Part shown: in pieces, positions 1-13,304 of the stretch
Layout of the letters: each line of letters begins with the position of its first letter
How positions within the stretch are numbered: position 1 is the first letter of the stretch
NCBI GenBank assembly: GCA_008694505.1
Contig: VZDJ01007747.1
Location: 30,856,574-30,920,573, forward strand
From: Cyanoderma ruficeps
Lineage: Eukaryota; Chordata; Aves; Passeriformes; Timaliidae
Direction of reading: 5' to 3'
DNA length: 64,000 nt
Notes under the pieces: model-generated
Databases searched by the model: none
What the model was told of the DNA's origin: nothing
The model's input: the letters and a program-made list of their open reading frames with translations, nothing else
Translations under genes and position numbers: made by a program

Positions 1-1629
1 AAATCTACAATGAGAAGAAAAAGTCCACTATTCCCGAGAATTTACATCTGAATTTAAAACAAAAAGACTGGGGAAGAGAAAAAAGACAACACATAATGTG
101 ATTGTAAAGCCACAGGTTAGTGGTATCTATAATTAAAGCTATTACAACACTGGGAAATTCTCTTCTACCCTGCTTGCAAAAATCACCCATGTGTGAAAGC
201 CACTTAACTTGACCCAAATGGCTGACTAACAAAGGGGATCTTAACAGGATAATAAAACACACACTTTTTGCAGAAAAGAAAAAAAAAAGCCTTTGAATTA
301 TATAAATTGTTTAATTATATATGGTCTATTTAGAGAGGTTTATAGAGACTAGAAAAAGATCTTAAATATTAAAGGCATGACTGTTTCTCAGCATATAAAT
401 AAGACTTTTCTCTAAAGCCCTACTACATTTAAAATTTACATTATTCTTCATAGGATATCTATGCAAGTAGCAGACACTGGAAAAGTTGGATTTGATAAAC
501 AAAAAATAGTATTTCTTAAAAAAACCTGAACATCAGAAGTTAAAACACCAACTGAGAGAGGATCCATGCTCCTCTTAGAATTAAGAAAATTTTGATTGAT
601 AGCATTTGAAGAAAATTTGATATATGATGTACATACCCGTGAACTCAGAAAAGAGCTGTCTTTCCCCTCAGCGATTTACATGCTTCGAGATTTAAATAAA
701 TAATAATTCACTTTAAGGATGCTATTTATAGTTTTTTCTGCAGGTTAAGATAGAATTCCCACCTCAGTAGACACCTTAGTGAAACATTTCATGAATTAGT
801 TCTAGAAACAGATTTCCAAGCAGCTGTAAAGACCTCATTTCTCCAATTATCGGGGGGAAAAAGCCACACATGATTTTATTTCACTTTGTATTTGAAGTGG
901 TTTTGTATAATATGTTCCCATCTTTATCTCTACCACTGTATATGCCAAAAGAAGATAAACAGCTCTTTTATCACTCCCCCCCAAATGTCAGTCTCCAGGA
1001 GGTTATCTTACATCTGGCTCTCAGTGTTCCTCTTGGAAACTGGACATAAATGATTACCAGCAACTATTGGAAAGCTTTGGTTGAGTAGCAGCTCTGGTCA
1101 GATTTTATAACATAAGCCTTCATCCTTCATGTCCAGAGTGTTCATCACCTGAATCCAGATGCCAAAAACTAGAAGGGTGAGAATCTGAGTGGATTGCATT
1201 GAGTATTGCTGTGCCTTCAAAGAGCAGGAAAGAGTTTTACGCCAAGTGTTCACTTTATTGCCAGTCCCTGGAAGCTAGAGCAGCTATTTCTCTGGCTCAG
1301 AAAACTTACATTACTTTTAAACATACATGAATTAACTGGAGTAGTGCTCATTAGGCCATTTAGATTTGCAATAGGCACATGACTATATACTGAAAATAAG
1401 GAATATCATACCCATTTCATTAAAGATTAAGTAAAAAAGCCCAGGCTGTGTATTTCTTTGTGCTTCTGTATCAATTACTCCATTGAATGAAAGAGACTTG
1501 CACTTTGGGTTGCAAAATTTCTTTCTCGTTTCCTAGCCTAGAAATCATCTCATAGCCTCCCTGTATCAATTTCAGTAGTACATAATTTGACCGATTTTTT
1601 TCAACCAGATTATATTCCTGTTTCTATAA

Positions 1630-1666
1630 GATCCATCAGTTTCTAAATGATCCATCAGTTTCTAAG
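1630..1666. repeat. Two-copy tandem duplication, 19-bp unit
   Basis: GATCCATCAGTTTCTAA occurs at 1630 and again at 1649, head to tail, with at most one mismatch across the 19-bp period. There is no third copy. It looks like a recent slippage or patch duplication. Confidence 0.9.
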
Positions 1667-1981
1667 GCACCAATTGAGGCATTGCACTTCTCAAACTGTC
1701 ATGATTCAATGAGATTCCAAAGGTCCTTCCTTGCTGAGGCACTCAATAGGTAATTATTGTGATTTACTGTAGGGATCAGCATTGTTGTAAGATCAGAGGA
1801 GGCAACACTTGTATTGTCATAAAATGAATAAGTGGTATTACAAAACAAGGAAGTGACTTGTCAAAACCCCAAAACAAAAAACCACAGAAACTCAATATTT
1901 AAGAATCATGATTCTGCACTGTAAAATGGTTTTGAAGTTCAATAAAATCATATGACACCCAATAGCCCATACCACAAACAG

Positions 1982-2002
1982 TTCACAGACTGAATCTGTG
2001 AA
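1982..2002. repeat. Short perfect inverted repeat
   Basis: TTCACAGA at 1982-1989 and its exact reverse complement TCTGTGAA at 1995-2002 flank a 5-base spacer. The stem is too short to argue for a structured RNA. Pairs like this are expected by chance in a window of this size. Confidence 0.75.
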
Positions 2003-3090
2003 TCATTATGGTATGTTTTTTCACATGACAGGACATAGGCTTTCTAAGTTAATGAGAAAGAATAAAGACTGAAGTGCTGCACTTGTTGACCACAGAACTG
2101 GAATTTCAAGCAACTACATCACGTAGTCATGCAGACTTTTTTGCTACAAATGCAGATGCATCTGTATGTTTGTATTCGGCATGTCACAGCAAATGCATAC
2201 ATTTACAATAGCTTGAAGATATCTTGCTCCAAAACGTCACGAAAATGCACTTGCAAATTTACTATTCTTACTCTAAATAAATTTCAGATCTATCCAGACA
2301 GGATTGTATTTGAAAGATTATTTTACTCAAATGAATATTTTACAGTCTTTGCTAAGTCAGTCTTCAGCCATGAATCCATTTGTTACAATTTTCTTCAAAC
2401 ATATTCTTGATTGCAGGTGTTACGTAACGATTGATGCAATCCATGAAACAGCTTACTTACAAACACAGTTGCAACGAGGGATATTAGTAAAGTCTCTGCA
2501 ACTGCCCCTAGATTGAATACGCTAGGAATAATGAAAAACTGCAACATTAATTTCTGTGGAAGAATTAAAGAATCCTCTTCTCAATGAGTTTAATTAGAAA
2601 CCAGAATTTGTTTCTCTACAGAAAATACTATGACTGCATCCGCAATCTTCATAATGCTATTTAATGTACACATGTGAGATGCTAAAGTGTAGGGGAGAAC
2701 GGGAAAGCAATACAAAGATAATGATTTCTTCATGCTATAGCTTGTCAATTTTATCCTGGAGAAGAATTACCAACCAAAGTCATAACCAATGTAGAATCTG
2801 TGCATTCTGAAGATACTGAAAAATATCCACTTTAGAAGGAATAGCACAGGCAAGGATATGACCATATGGGTTTCTGGAAATCATATACAGAAAGAGAGGT
2901 GTTATGGAAATAGTAATGACCTAAGTGTCCTGTGAGACATACACAGAATAGAGTTGTGACATAATATAAATATATTTCACCCTAGAATTTGTTATTTTAA
3001 ATTAGTTTCAGCAAAGAGAAGTCCTCACCTGACAATGAAATGAGTTAGATGAATTAACACATTCTCCAGTGCTGTTTTCTATAATTTCAG

Positions 3091-3489
3091 CTTATAGAAA
3101 TAGAATTATTTGGTCACGAAGGGACATTCAGAGGTCTTTACTCCAACTCTCTGCTCAAACCAGGGATCAGGTGGTTCACGACCACATCCAGTTAGGTCTT
3201 GGAACACCTCCAAGGAAACAGAGATCCCATAATCCGTCTGGGCACCTCCTTCAGTATTCAGCCATCCTTCATGGTAAATTTTTGCCTTCTATTATGTAAT
3301 CAAAATTATATATAGTCATCTTCTTTACTCCCTCTTGTTTTACTCCTGTGCAGCTCTGAGAGGAGAATGGCTCTGTCTTCTCTGCATCCCCCATCACAAT
3401 GTTGCACCTAGATCCCTCTGCCTCATGTGCCCCAGCCTCCACTGCAGTGTGATCTTCTAATGAGGAGCCCAAACCTGATCACAGTTACT
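3091..3489 (-). mobile_element. CR1 LINE 3' fragment, minus strand
   Basis: This is a degraded, 5'-truncated CR1 (chicken repeat 1) non-LTR retrotransposon. Read on the plus strand it starts with a decayed copy of the reverse-complemented CR1 tail (TAGAAATAGAATTATTTGG), followed by GAAGGGACATTCAGAGGTC and CCAACTCTCTGCTCAAACC. It continues into the block GCTCTGAGAGGAGAATGGCT and ends near GTGCCCCAGCCTCCACTGC and GAGGAGCCCAAACCTGATC. In CR1 these blocks run, in reverse, from the 3' UTR into the end of ORF2. Many substitutions and small deletions indicate an old copy, and no coding frame survives. The assignment rests on consensus blocks recognised by eye. The subfamily is not resolved. Confidence 0.8.
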
Positions 3490-6400
3490 GAATTACTTGG
3501 GAATACACATTTGAAAAGAGTGTTGTCTTAAACAAAGCTTTAAATCATGGATGGTATGAAAGCAAGACATCATTAATATAATAGAATTTTTTTAAAATCT
3601 GTATTCTCTTTCAGATTGTATTTTCCTAGTTAAATATTTCAAAGATTCAAAATCAATATAAAGAAAATAAAAATACTGATTAGAATTTTTGAATGAAATA
3701 TTATGAGGGATCATTAAAAAATACAATTCCAAATAATGCTATGGATGGTAATATGCCATCAGAATTTTAATAAATCCCAATTAGAGATCTTTTAGGCACT
3801 AGATAAGCAAGACATCAAGATGACTATAAGATATTATGAAAGTCAAATAGAATCTCTATGGAGATTACTTCAAAGGCCAGTTTCCTGCATCCATAAAATT
3901 AAGTTTAAATTATGTGCTGCATGGGTCTTTTGTATGTGGTCCTGTTACCATGAACAACCAAATTCCATTACTGATCTATGAGCAATTGTTTTCCATCTTT
4001 TTATGAGAGTAAGAAAAATTCTCGTTTGTTAGACTCTCAATTTTCTCTTGATCTTACAATATTAGTACTGATAGACATTAAAGGATGGCTGGAAAGGACA
4101 GACAGAGCATTTCTATGAACTTTAATTTCAAGTCAGACTTAGGACAAAACCTTTAGTCCTGGTACACAGAAAACTTCCCTTGGTGCTATTTGGTATTTTG
4201 TCTAGGAACAAAAATTGCAGAATCAGGTCTGTTTTCAATTATTCTGCGCTTCTTTTTCTTTTTTTATCCAGTTTCATGACTGTGATGAATTAACTTTAAA
4301 GCAAATAATGAAAGCAACACATTTGAACTGTCTTTTCCTAGGAAGTCATCTTACATATTAACAGAAAATAAATTAAAATTCTTAAATTACAAATTACTTA
4401 TTACCAATTACAAATTACTATCATCTCATTAAAAGAAGAACAAAGTAATGCTCAAGCCTTATTATTTGAACAGTTTGGGATTTGTTTTTAAAATGCTTCC
4501 TCATCATGGGTCAACTTAAATGGAAGTAATTTCTCAGAACAACCTATAGTCATGAAACTAGACAGAAAAACTGAACCCACGTGGGGCTTACAAGGGCCCT
4601 CAGTTCATTCCTGCTCTTCTTTAGGCCTCCCCTCTAGAAAATTAAGACTGACATTTGCCCACATTACATGAATTTACAGCAAGAACTTTCAGCAAGGATT
4701 GTCAAATTTTGCAGATTTTTAGATGTCTTTTACCCTAAATGATGCATTCCTCCCTTGCACCTGGAACTTAACCAAGATTTAACTTCCAAGGTCATTATAG
4801 TTTCTCACTTCAGTTACGCCAGACAAGGATAAATCAAAAGAATTTCGCTTCTCCTACTTCTAGTGGTGACTGACAGCGGATTAAAATATTATCTGTTTGC
4901 AGTGATTTCAATGTGCAATTCTCAGAGCTACAGAAGATCGTTATACAATGAGGGATTTAACCTACAGCAGATGATGCAGACCTTGGAACAATAAAACATT
5001 CAAATTCATGCTAATTTTGACATTCTGAAAGTGTGTCATCAAATGATACCTTACAGATAGATGTTCAGATTTTCAAAATATTTTTTGAGTGTCCTAATCC
5101 TGTAAAAGCATTTAAATGTATGCACTCAACAGGACTTCTGTTATTGAGTTCAACACAACCAAGATTTCATCCTCTGATTCACAGCACCTATGCTGGATTA
5201 ATCACAGCAGCTAATTTTAGACTCCTAAACATAACCTTGCAAGAACACCACACTCATTAGTATTTATTAATGCAATTTTTTCTACAAAATTGTTCAAATA
5301 CTTTTTTTAAACAGCAACAGAAAAAAAAGAATCCACTCTGTTGCTGTTTTACTTTCTATCACAGGACCACACAGTCCCACCAACACTTTTTTGACTAGAT
5401 TTCTGCGGTTTAACAGGACATGATTTAACAAACTTCTATTACAGGAAATGATGAGAAAGAAAATTTGCAACATCTCTTTTGAAACCTCATTTAAATATTC
5501 TAAAGCTATGTTTTTGAAAACTGGTCTTAACAAAAAAACGTAAATACATATTAGTCTTCCTTTTCCCTCACCCCTCATTTTCTTTTAAAAACTAATGGAG
5601 TAACTTGCCTCTCCAGTCAACCAAGCTCTTTTCATCAAGCCATGCTGACATCTTTTCCTCATTTTTTTATCCCCACAAATGAAATTAGTACCTTGCAGAA
5701 CTGTATTTCCTGACATGCTCAGCTTAATAAATCTTAAAATGCATGTATTTCTTTTACAAAGATGATTCTCACTTTTTCCAGTGACTGCTGTTCAGTGTCT
5801 AATTCAAGATTTGCAAGAATTTTATTTCCTGAAATTTAATAAGCTTATGATGTTAGTATTCTTCTAGCCAATTCTGTGGAATGTCAGTTTTCAGCTACTG
5901 GATCCACATTTTTCTATTCTCACATTCTCAAGTTTTAGCAGCATGGATAAATAAAACGAACTTTTAATTGCTGTGGATCATCTCACCAAGTTTATTTATG
6001 CTTAAATCAACCTGTCAGTAGATAACACTATGGAACTTTTTGTACTTGTATAAATGTATCGTTTGAATTATAAAGCTATTAATTTTGACACAGGTGGGCT
6101 CTTCTTGGGCCAACATTTGTGGTAATCTCATTTGGTATATCTCGTGGATTTTCCACTCAGTATGCAACTTTCCTTACTCTTTCATGTCCCCTCAAGCATC
6201 TGCAGCTCTCATTCTCTAGCCAATACCATTTCGAGGGCAGATTCTCCTCTACTAATGCAACCATCTGATCTCTTTCTTTGCCCTCTACAAATATATGTGG
6301 ACCTTAAACTGCCACTCTATTCACATGTGCCAAACCCCACATGAACTTCCTATAGTCTTCCTGAACCTGTCTCCATATCCAGCTGCAAGCTAAATTAATC

Positions 6401-9400
6401 TTCACTATTTATGTAGTATGTTTCAGGAAAGAAGTAAGCAGTAAGCCATCCTTTGAAAATCTGCATGAATAACAAGAATGTTTCTTTCATCCATTTACAG
6501 CTGAACAACAGAAAAGAAATTTCTAAAATGCATTGGTACTATTCCACTTTCTTGTAAACACAATGATCTGCATGATCATACTCTTCTGATTTTGCAGTAC
6601 TGTTATCTACAGTAGATGCCTATAAATAAGGAATAGTCAAAGATTGATTTTCAGGTTTTTTTTTAATAATTGAAATAGGCCCATTTTTTTCCTCAAGTTA
6701 ATTAGCTTTCCTATTTACAAGGAAGCACCATGTTTTATAATCATGAAAAGATTATTAGTTGGATAAAATATCAAATAGAATAGAGTTGTAAAAATGTTGT
6801 AAATAATTTCCCCAAAAATAGCATTGGATATATTTCTCTTGAATACAGCCAGAAGCTTAAATTGACGTTAAATTAACATTCCCTGAAGAGTTACACAAAT
6901 GTTAAAATTTCTTTCAACTCCTGTGGGAAACAAGAAAATAAGCACTGTTATTTCTACTTTATGGCTAAAGAAACACAGACAGAAGTTAAATGCCTTGCCC
7001 ATAGCAATGCCATGAATCAACATCAGTACCAGGACTAAAATTTATGAGTTCCTTTTTCCTCCCAAGAATGCTAAGACACACATTGCTTTTTAAAATATAT
7101 ATACTACTTAATATTTATTACTAAAAAAATATGCAGTGTGCACCTGGAATTGGATTAGTACAAATATGAGTTAAAGGCTTACAGTCCTTTGCTATTAGGT
7201 AAGCTGGTAGATGGATAAAAATACTCATTTAGCTACTTCATTACAGCTTTACAGTAACATATTTTAGGTCAAATCAATACTCTGCTGAACATCTGCCTTC
7301 CTTTAAAGCTCCTCCCCCCTTGCTGAATAACATTCAGTAACAATCTCTGGCATTTGAAAATTGCTGCACTGGGTGGTCTTCATTCCTAATGCAGGTATCC
7401 ATATACATGTATTTCAAACAACTTACTTCTGCTTAGATCAATATTGCTATTTATAAATAATGTTAGGGTTATTTTTTTTTTTCGTGTGAACCCAGTAGTG
7501 TCTGGAGACCAAAACTGAAAGAAAGGCAGAACTGCCCAGCAGCACTTCACAAAGGCACAGCAAGAAAGGAACTCTGGTAGACGAAAGCAAAAAACTAAAG
7601 AGGAAGTAAAGCAAATTTAAGTTGTTCATTCCAGAAGTCTCAAAGATGGTCAGGAATTCAACCTTACTTTTATTGCTGTTACTGTTGTTTAATAGACAGC
7701 TTTCCCCTTCATATTACATGTACGCTTCTTCCCTGAAGGTTCAGGTACCAAATTTTCCTTTCAAACCCAGGATGACCTCCACAGGGTGGCATGGAAAAGT
7801 TCAAAAAGCAATTCTCATTGTTGAAGCTCTGCTTGGTAACTCTCTAGGGCTGGTCCAAAGTCCATATACAGTTTAACATATGTATAACAAAAATTAGGCA
7901 GCAAAAAGAGCTCTATCAACAACTAAAAAAATGCAAATCTAGGCAAAGGAGACAACAAAATTCTATCAGCACAGAAAGTGTAGCATGGTTTACTATGTTT
8001 AAAATTAAATATACTTCAATGCACTATACTCAGAGTATTTGCCTCAAACACAATCTTAAAACAAATTAACCTCCAACACAGAATCATTTCACATGGCAAC
8101 TAATACTTAATGTTGTATGAAAATGTAATTTGGAGTTTAAATTAAATCTTGTTAAAATGCTTATCTGAGGTATTTACTCAATCAGCTAGAAACATCAGTT
8201 AATCGATGAAACAGTGATAGCAGTGTTGTATAAGTACAGAACCACCTACCAAAACTAAAGAAAGTACAAGACAAAACAATCTGTGAGTACTACCTATTTC
8301 TGTAGGAACAATTTAAATATCTGAGGGAACTTCATCTTGCTACAGGGGATATGACACATGATATGCAACGTATTAGTACAGAGAACCAACACGGATCTTG
8401 TCAGTGCTGAATAGTGTGAGACTGAACAGAAGGAAAATAGGAGTTGTTAAAGGGACGCTGAAGAAAGAGACAGCAAAGAAATGTGTTCTGTTTGAGTCAA
8501 AATATGCAAGAAAGTCACAACAAAGTCTCAAAAAAAGACGAACACAAGCACTGCATCACAAATTCATTTCCTACAATTTAAAAGTACTGAAAAAACATTT
8601 GAGCAGTTTTGCCTGGCCATGTTATTTTGCATGAATTTAGGAATATTTTCTTCTTAAGCTCTTACACACTGCAAAACCTAAGTAGTGACAAGTAAGCAGT
8701 AAAATCTATTTGTACTTACAAAAATGCCATTTAAAGCAAAAGCAGCTACTAATTTAAAAAACATAGAATTAAGCTCCTTTTGCCTTTATATCTCTCTCCT
8801 CCAGTTCTAAACCTATTCTTCTTCAACCCTGCTAAAAATCAATAAACAGCTTTAATGCAAAGAAATAAATATTCAAGAATAAGTATGCTAAGAAATTCCT
8901 GCCTCATCATCTTTAGGTTAATAGTGTCACTTAGATACTTTACTTGTTTAAAAAATACTCTAAATGCCTAAACCTTACAAAGTTAGGTGCTAATGCAAAA
9001 CAATAACATATCTTTGGGGTTTGATATATGAGGTTTGACTGAACACTTACATTGTTAAAGAAGCCCCTACAGAAAACATAGATTATGAACATCGCCCAGT
9101 CTGATGTGGGGCTTTTCTTCTGTGGGACCAAAGCCTTCCAAGCAGAGCCAATGATAGTGCCCCAAGGGGAAAAAAGACTGCAAAAAGATTGCATCTAAAT
9201 AGAGACAATATGCTTGTGGTAGAGTTATTTTGAACATTCTCAAAGGACTGTTCATCACAAATCTCAAGAGTTTTGTAACTTAACAATAAGATCGTTTTGT
9301 TATATATAACCTAATCATAATGTTCTAACTTACATTGGCCAGAAAAGCAGGAGAGAAGGTTCAATGAAGCATTGTACAAATGGCTATGTAACACTTTGAA

Positions 9401-10770
9401 AGTCCTCTCAGACACATTACCACTCACACAGCTGTATTTTTTTTAAAAAAATACATCATACCTTTATTTTAGCGAAAATGTAATCCTGTTTTACAGATGA
9501 CTTGGTGAGGAATGTAAAATTACATTAAAAATGCCTTACAAAAAAGAAGTTGCAATTTTAATATGCATTTATACACATCATAAAAGATCTTCTTCTCTTT
9601 GAATTCACTTTATCAAACCAACAGCATACCAGTCCAACACAGGAAAAAACCCCCCCACCAACATTAAATAACAAAAAAAGAGTTTTACCATAACTGACAT
9701 TGACCTTATAGGAACAAATACCTATCACAGAAGGCCCTGCAAGTATCCCACAAACACCAAAAATTAATTCATTTCACAGCACCTTTTGAATATAGTTTTT
9801 CATCTCATTATGAGGCGCTTCAAATTAAATTGCTTCATATTTTACATTATTATTTCTGTTGTGAGATAAAAAACTATTTGGCAACCTGCCTGCTTTGATC
9901 AAAGTAACTGATTTAAGAGAAGAAAAAAATGAAAATTGAACATTAAATACTTTGGCAATGAAAATTTCTGTGTGCACAACCATATTGGATTTCTTAACAG
10001 CATTATTTACATTAATGTCTGTTCTTATACAATAGCAAGTATTTGCCCCTACTTTTCCTTTGTAATTTTTTAAGCACCTCTTATCCTGGCACCTGAAAAT
10101 TACTGGCATAAATTAAAACACAATTTCATGCAGATTTCTTCCAAGCAGCAAAAGGAGACAGTTTAGGAAATTTCATCACATGTGCAGAGGTTTCCTGTAG
10201 TTTACTACATGTTTACTTTGCAGCTCTATAATTCAGCCATGCTGAATGCAGCATACGAATTATCAAAGAGGAAGAAGTCTCTGTGGCTCCATCAGGGAAC
10301 TGTAGAAGTCATGTACAAAACTTCCATCAGAAAGAGTGTGCTTCTGCCAGCCAGTTTCTCAGTCCCATTTAGGATTTTCCAGCATTTGTAGCCAGATGTA
10401 TCAGGAATACAAACAACTACTTGGGACAGAAACACAGAAAATGTAATGCTAAGGAGCACAGTGTCTTTCCTAACTTTCTCCAAGGCCAGTCATGCCCCCA
10501 AGTGTCCAGCACCCAGGATAATTAAATATGTTTCAAATGCATCATTCCTCATTCAAATGTGCCACAGTTTACCCACACACTAAGCCTCAGGATCTGCAGA
10601 TCCTAAAGGGGTATTTTGGATTGCTAATCTATTTGCCTAAATGGTGAAATCATTGGTTTAATTTATACACACAAACCCCAGAGATAATGATTTTTTAAAA
10701 TTAAACTGATAACTCAATATAGGCAAAAATTCTTGCTCCACATATTAAAAATGATGTGCTTATATAGGTG
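3490..10770. other. Unique A/T-rich non-coding sequence
   Basis: I see no gene, RNA gene or intact transposon here. Open frames such as the one at 7622-7876 (84 codons, with a leucine run from a T/A-rich stretch) show no domain and no splice context. Minor features are a 14-base direct repeat near 4385-4419 and homopolymer runs of A, T or C. Confidence 0.6.
4385..4419. repeat. Direct repeat AATTACAAATTACT, period 21
   Basis: AATTACAAATTACT occurs at 4385-4398 and again at 4406-4419. Further ATTAC words lie between the copies, so this is a small slippage-type patch in A/T-rich DNA. Confidence 0.85.
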
Positions 10771-10826
10771 TATTCTATATATATTTATATATATGTGTAA
10801 ACAGACACACAAACACACACACACAT
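10771..10826. repeat. Compound TA / CA microsatellite
   Basis: An interrupted (TA)n tract with the form ATATATATTTATATATATG passes into an interrupted (CA)n tract with the form ACACACAAACACACACACAC. It is a plain compound dinucleotide repeat and may vary in length between individuals. Confidence 0.9.
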
Positions 10827-11137
10827 TCTCCTTCTTCACAAAAAGTCTAGATTACCAACCTTCCCCAAAAGAAAAAAAGAATTCTATGATATAAATGCAT
10901 TCTCACACTATGGCTTATTTGTTTAATAAGTTTCTGGATGTTTTTGCTCAACTTTCCTCAAATTAAAATCTTAAAAGACATTCAATGACTTTATCAAACA
11001 ATAGACTTGCTTAGTCTTGAAGTTGCATTTGAAGGGGATGAGAACAAGGTACCTGTTTACAAGAGTGAAAACCCCCACTAACATCTGCAAAATTGAAGTG
11101 AATTTTCTCACACAAGAGACCCACTGGTTTCCATCAG

Positions 11138-11185
11138 ATATGAATAGAATATCATTATTCTATATGAATAGAATATAATTATTCC
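11138..11185. repeat. Two-copy tandem duplication, 24-bp unit
   Basis: ATATGAATAGAATAT begins at 11138 and again at 11162. The rest of the unit, CATTATTCT versus AATTATTCC, matches except for two positions. Confidence 0.88.
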
Positions 11186-11229
11186 ATGTGTAATTGCTGC
11201 AGCACCAATTCCTCATGTGGAAGCCACAG

Positions 11230-11283
11230 AATTGTCATATTTTATGTAATTTCCAATGTACATAATTGTCATATTTTATGTAA
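11230..11283. repeat. 20-bp direct repeat, period 34
   Basis: AATTGTCATATTTTATGTAA is present exactly at 11230-11249 and again at 11264-11283, separated by 14 bases. It lies just downstream of the 24-bp duplication but is unrelated in sequence. Confidence 0.9.
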
Positions 11284-13213
11284 GTAGGAAGAAAATTATA
11301 GGAACATTTTTTGTAGGGCAAAAAAAATTATTAGTGGTCCCCACATAGTTCCACGTAACTCAGATAGAAAAAACTTCTTGATCATGGCCAACAACTAGGT
11401 TCTTCAGATGTTCGCCCTCTTTGAAAATAAGGTTTCCCTGTGAGTTGCATTTATGAATCTTTGTAAATATCACAAATTGGAATGAAAATCTGTTTAGCTA
11501 AAAGGTTAAAATACAGAGGAGTTAGTGCTGACACTAGCAGAAAGCTGCCCACCACGTTGTTGGTGGGTCTTCCGAAACTCAACAGCAGACACATCCTTGG
11601 AATAATAAAGGGAAAGAAAAACCAAACACCACAGACCACAGCCATCACTAAATTCTAGTCTTGTCTTCTGCTCTACAGGCAGTTTTCCAGTCTTTTCAAC
11701 CAAAGAAATTTTTCAGATATACTCCTCCTTTGAAGTATCTGAATATTTTATGGATGAAATCCAGGAATCCAAGGGGAAGAAAATGAACAAGAAAACCCAT
11801 AGAATGGCTATCTACAAATTTCTGAAAATCGTTCTCCTTAAGCTATAACATCCAAATAGGAACATTTTCTTTTGAGCTATGGTCAATAAGCATGGCAAAA
11901 TAATTCTGTGTCCCAGAAGTTAACCCCTATCTATATTTTTTGCCTTTGAAGAAAGGTGTATTTTGTCTTCTCCAGGAATATCAAAAACGCAATCCTTTCA
12001 GACAGAGATAAGGCTGGCTTTGCTGACCATCCTACCCGTGCCTTCCCTTTTGCCCTCCCAGACCAATACCACTGCACTTCCCTATTTCCTGTCCCTCACT
12101 GTTCTAGTCCTTCCCCCAGCACAGCAGTTGGCACTCTGCACATTGCCTTTACAGTGATGGACAGGAAAGTGAAGTGCTCCCTGGATGCCTTTCAGCTCTT
12201 TCTGTGCATGTTCACATCAAGCATTCACAAATTATGTGGAAAAATTGTTAAAAAAAACAAAACAAAATAAAATAGAAAGGAAAATAAAGGGAAAACTAGA
12301 GTCCTTTTCTGTGTTTTGTATGTTTTCTGAGTAAAATGAAAGCATTACTTCACTTTTGACTTAAACACCACATTACCAAAGACCAAACTCAGGTAGCAGA
12401 ACAAACAAAATTAAGGTGTTTGCCACTAACTTTTAACTGATGGCTCTGCCCTTTTTCATGATGGCAAAACCTTCCCTCATTGAGCTGCAGGGAATGTCTT
12501 GGTTTCTATACCAGTCTCAGTCCCATAGCATCTAAAAATCAACACAGAAATCAAACTGCATATCATCATACTTTTCCTTCACTTAGAAAGAAACCTTTCC
12601 TTCCATAAGCCTAGAAATATGAACTTGTGTAAAACAAAATATGATTCCTCCCTGTGAATTTCTTTTTAATATGAATACAGATTTTTAAATCATTGATATG
12701 GCTTTTCTAATGAGACCTTTCCTTGGCTTTAGCTTCCAAGAATAAACCTACAGCTATTGCTATTTGAAATTTGTTATTATTACTTCGGAATGTTAAATTT
12801 CGTATCTGAAAACAGAGAATGCTTATGCTGAAAAAACTGCCTCCACACTAAGATAGCTTTCTGCAGTATTATTTCTCTTATGCTTTTTGCTTTGAAACTT
12901 GTTATTCTGAAAAGACTTGTCAGCATTAAACTTTAAAAGAGGAGAATTTATTCAATTGTTTCCTTAAAAGAATCCCAGGAATTTTTCCTTTGAGTCAACA
13001 AAATCATTCTTTTTCACCTGTACACAAAACGGAACCCAAAAAGAATGGTGAAAAATAAGTCCAATATGGCAAGGAGAAAAAATTTAAACACCTAATTTCA
13101 GCATATTTTGATGGAATACAGTCCAGGTCAGAAAAAACCAAGAGATGTATAAATTTGTGTGTCTTGTTAAGAAAAAAGAGGCAGGCTTAATAATAATATC
13201 ATTAGACTGTCTT

Positions 13214-13266
13214 ATGATGGCGGAGCCCAGAAAACTCTTAAGGTTTGCATCTTTTCACAGGTAAGT
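13214..13266 (+). other. Possible short exon: ATGGCGGAG start and splice donor
   Basis: An ATGATGGCGGAGCCC motif at 13214 opens a frame that runs to CACAG at 13260. A full consensus 5' splice site, CAG|GTAAGT, follows at the 13260/13261 junction. If both signals are used, this would be a small first coding exon encoding about 15 residues (MAEPRKLLRFASFH and part of a codon). The pyrimidine-rich run before CAG could equally be read as a weak 3' splice site. Against an exon: the DNA upstream is A/T-rich, not promoter-like, and I found no matching downstream exon. Either signal can occur by chance in 64 kb, so this is a candidate only. Confidence 0.2.
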
Positions 13267-13304
13267 ACAAACTCCTTCGAGCAAATAGCATTAATTATTG
13301 TTAC

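Larger units (their letters stand above)
1..3090. other. Unique A/T-rich non-coding sequence
   Basis: No gene, RNA or transposon is recognisable here. The open frames are short, overlap at random and resemble no protein I know. The only local structures are a 19-bp tandem duplication at 1630-1666 and a short perfect hairpin at 1982-2002, listed separately. The sequence fits intergenic or intronic DNA of a bird. Confidence 0.6.
10827..13200. other. Unique A/T-rich non-coding sequence
   Basis: No gene or transposon is recognisable. Two short duplications at 11138-11185 and 11230-11283 lie within 150 bases of each other and are listed separately. The region around 11990-12200 is somewhat C-rich and carries overlapping open frames of 64 and 104 codons, but these have no protein-like features. 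Confidence 0.6.

Noticed and set aside
3069..3472. Two short frames, one on each strand
   Set aside because: They overlie the CR1 fragment at 3091-3489.
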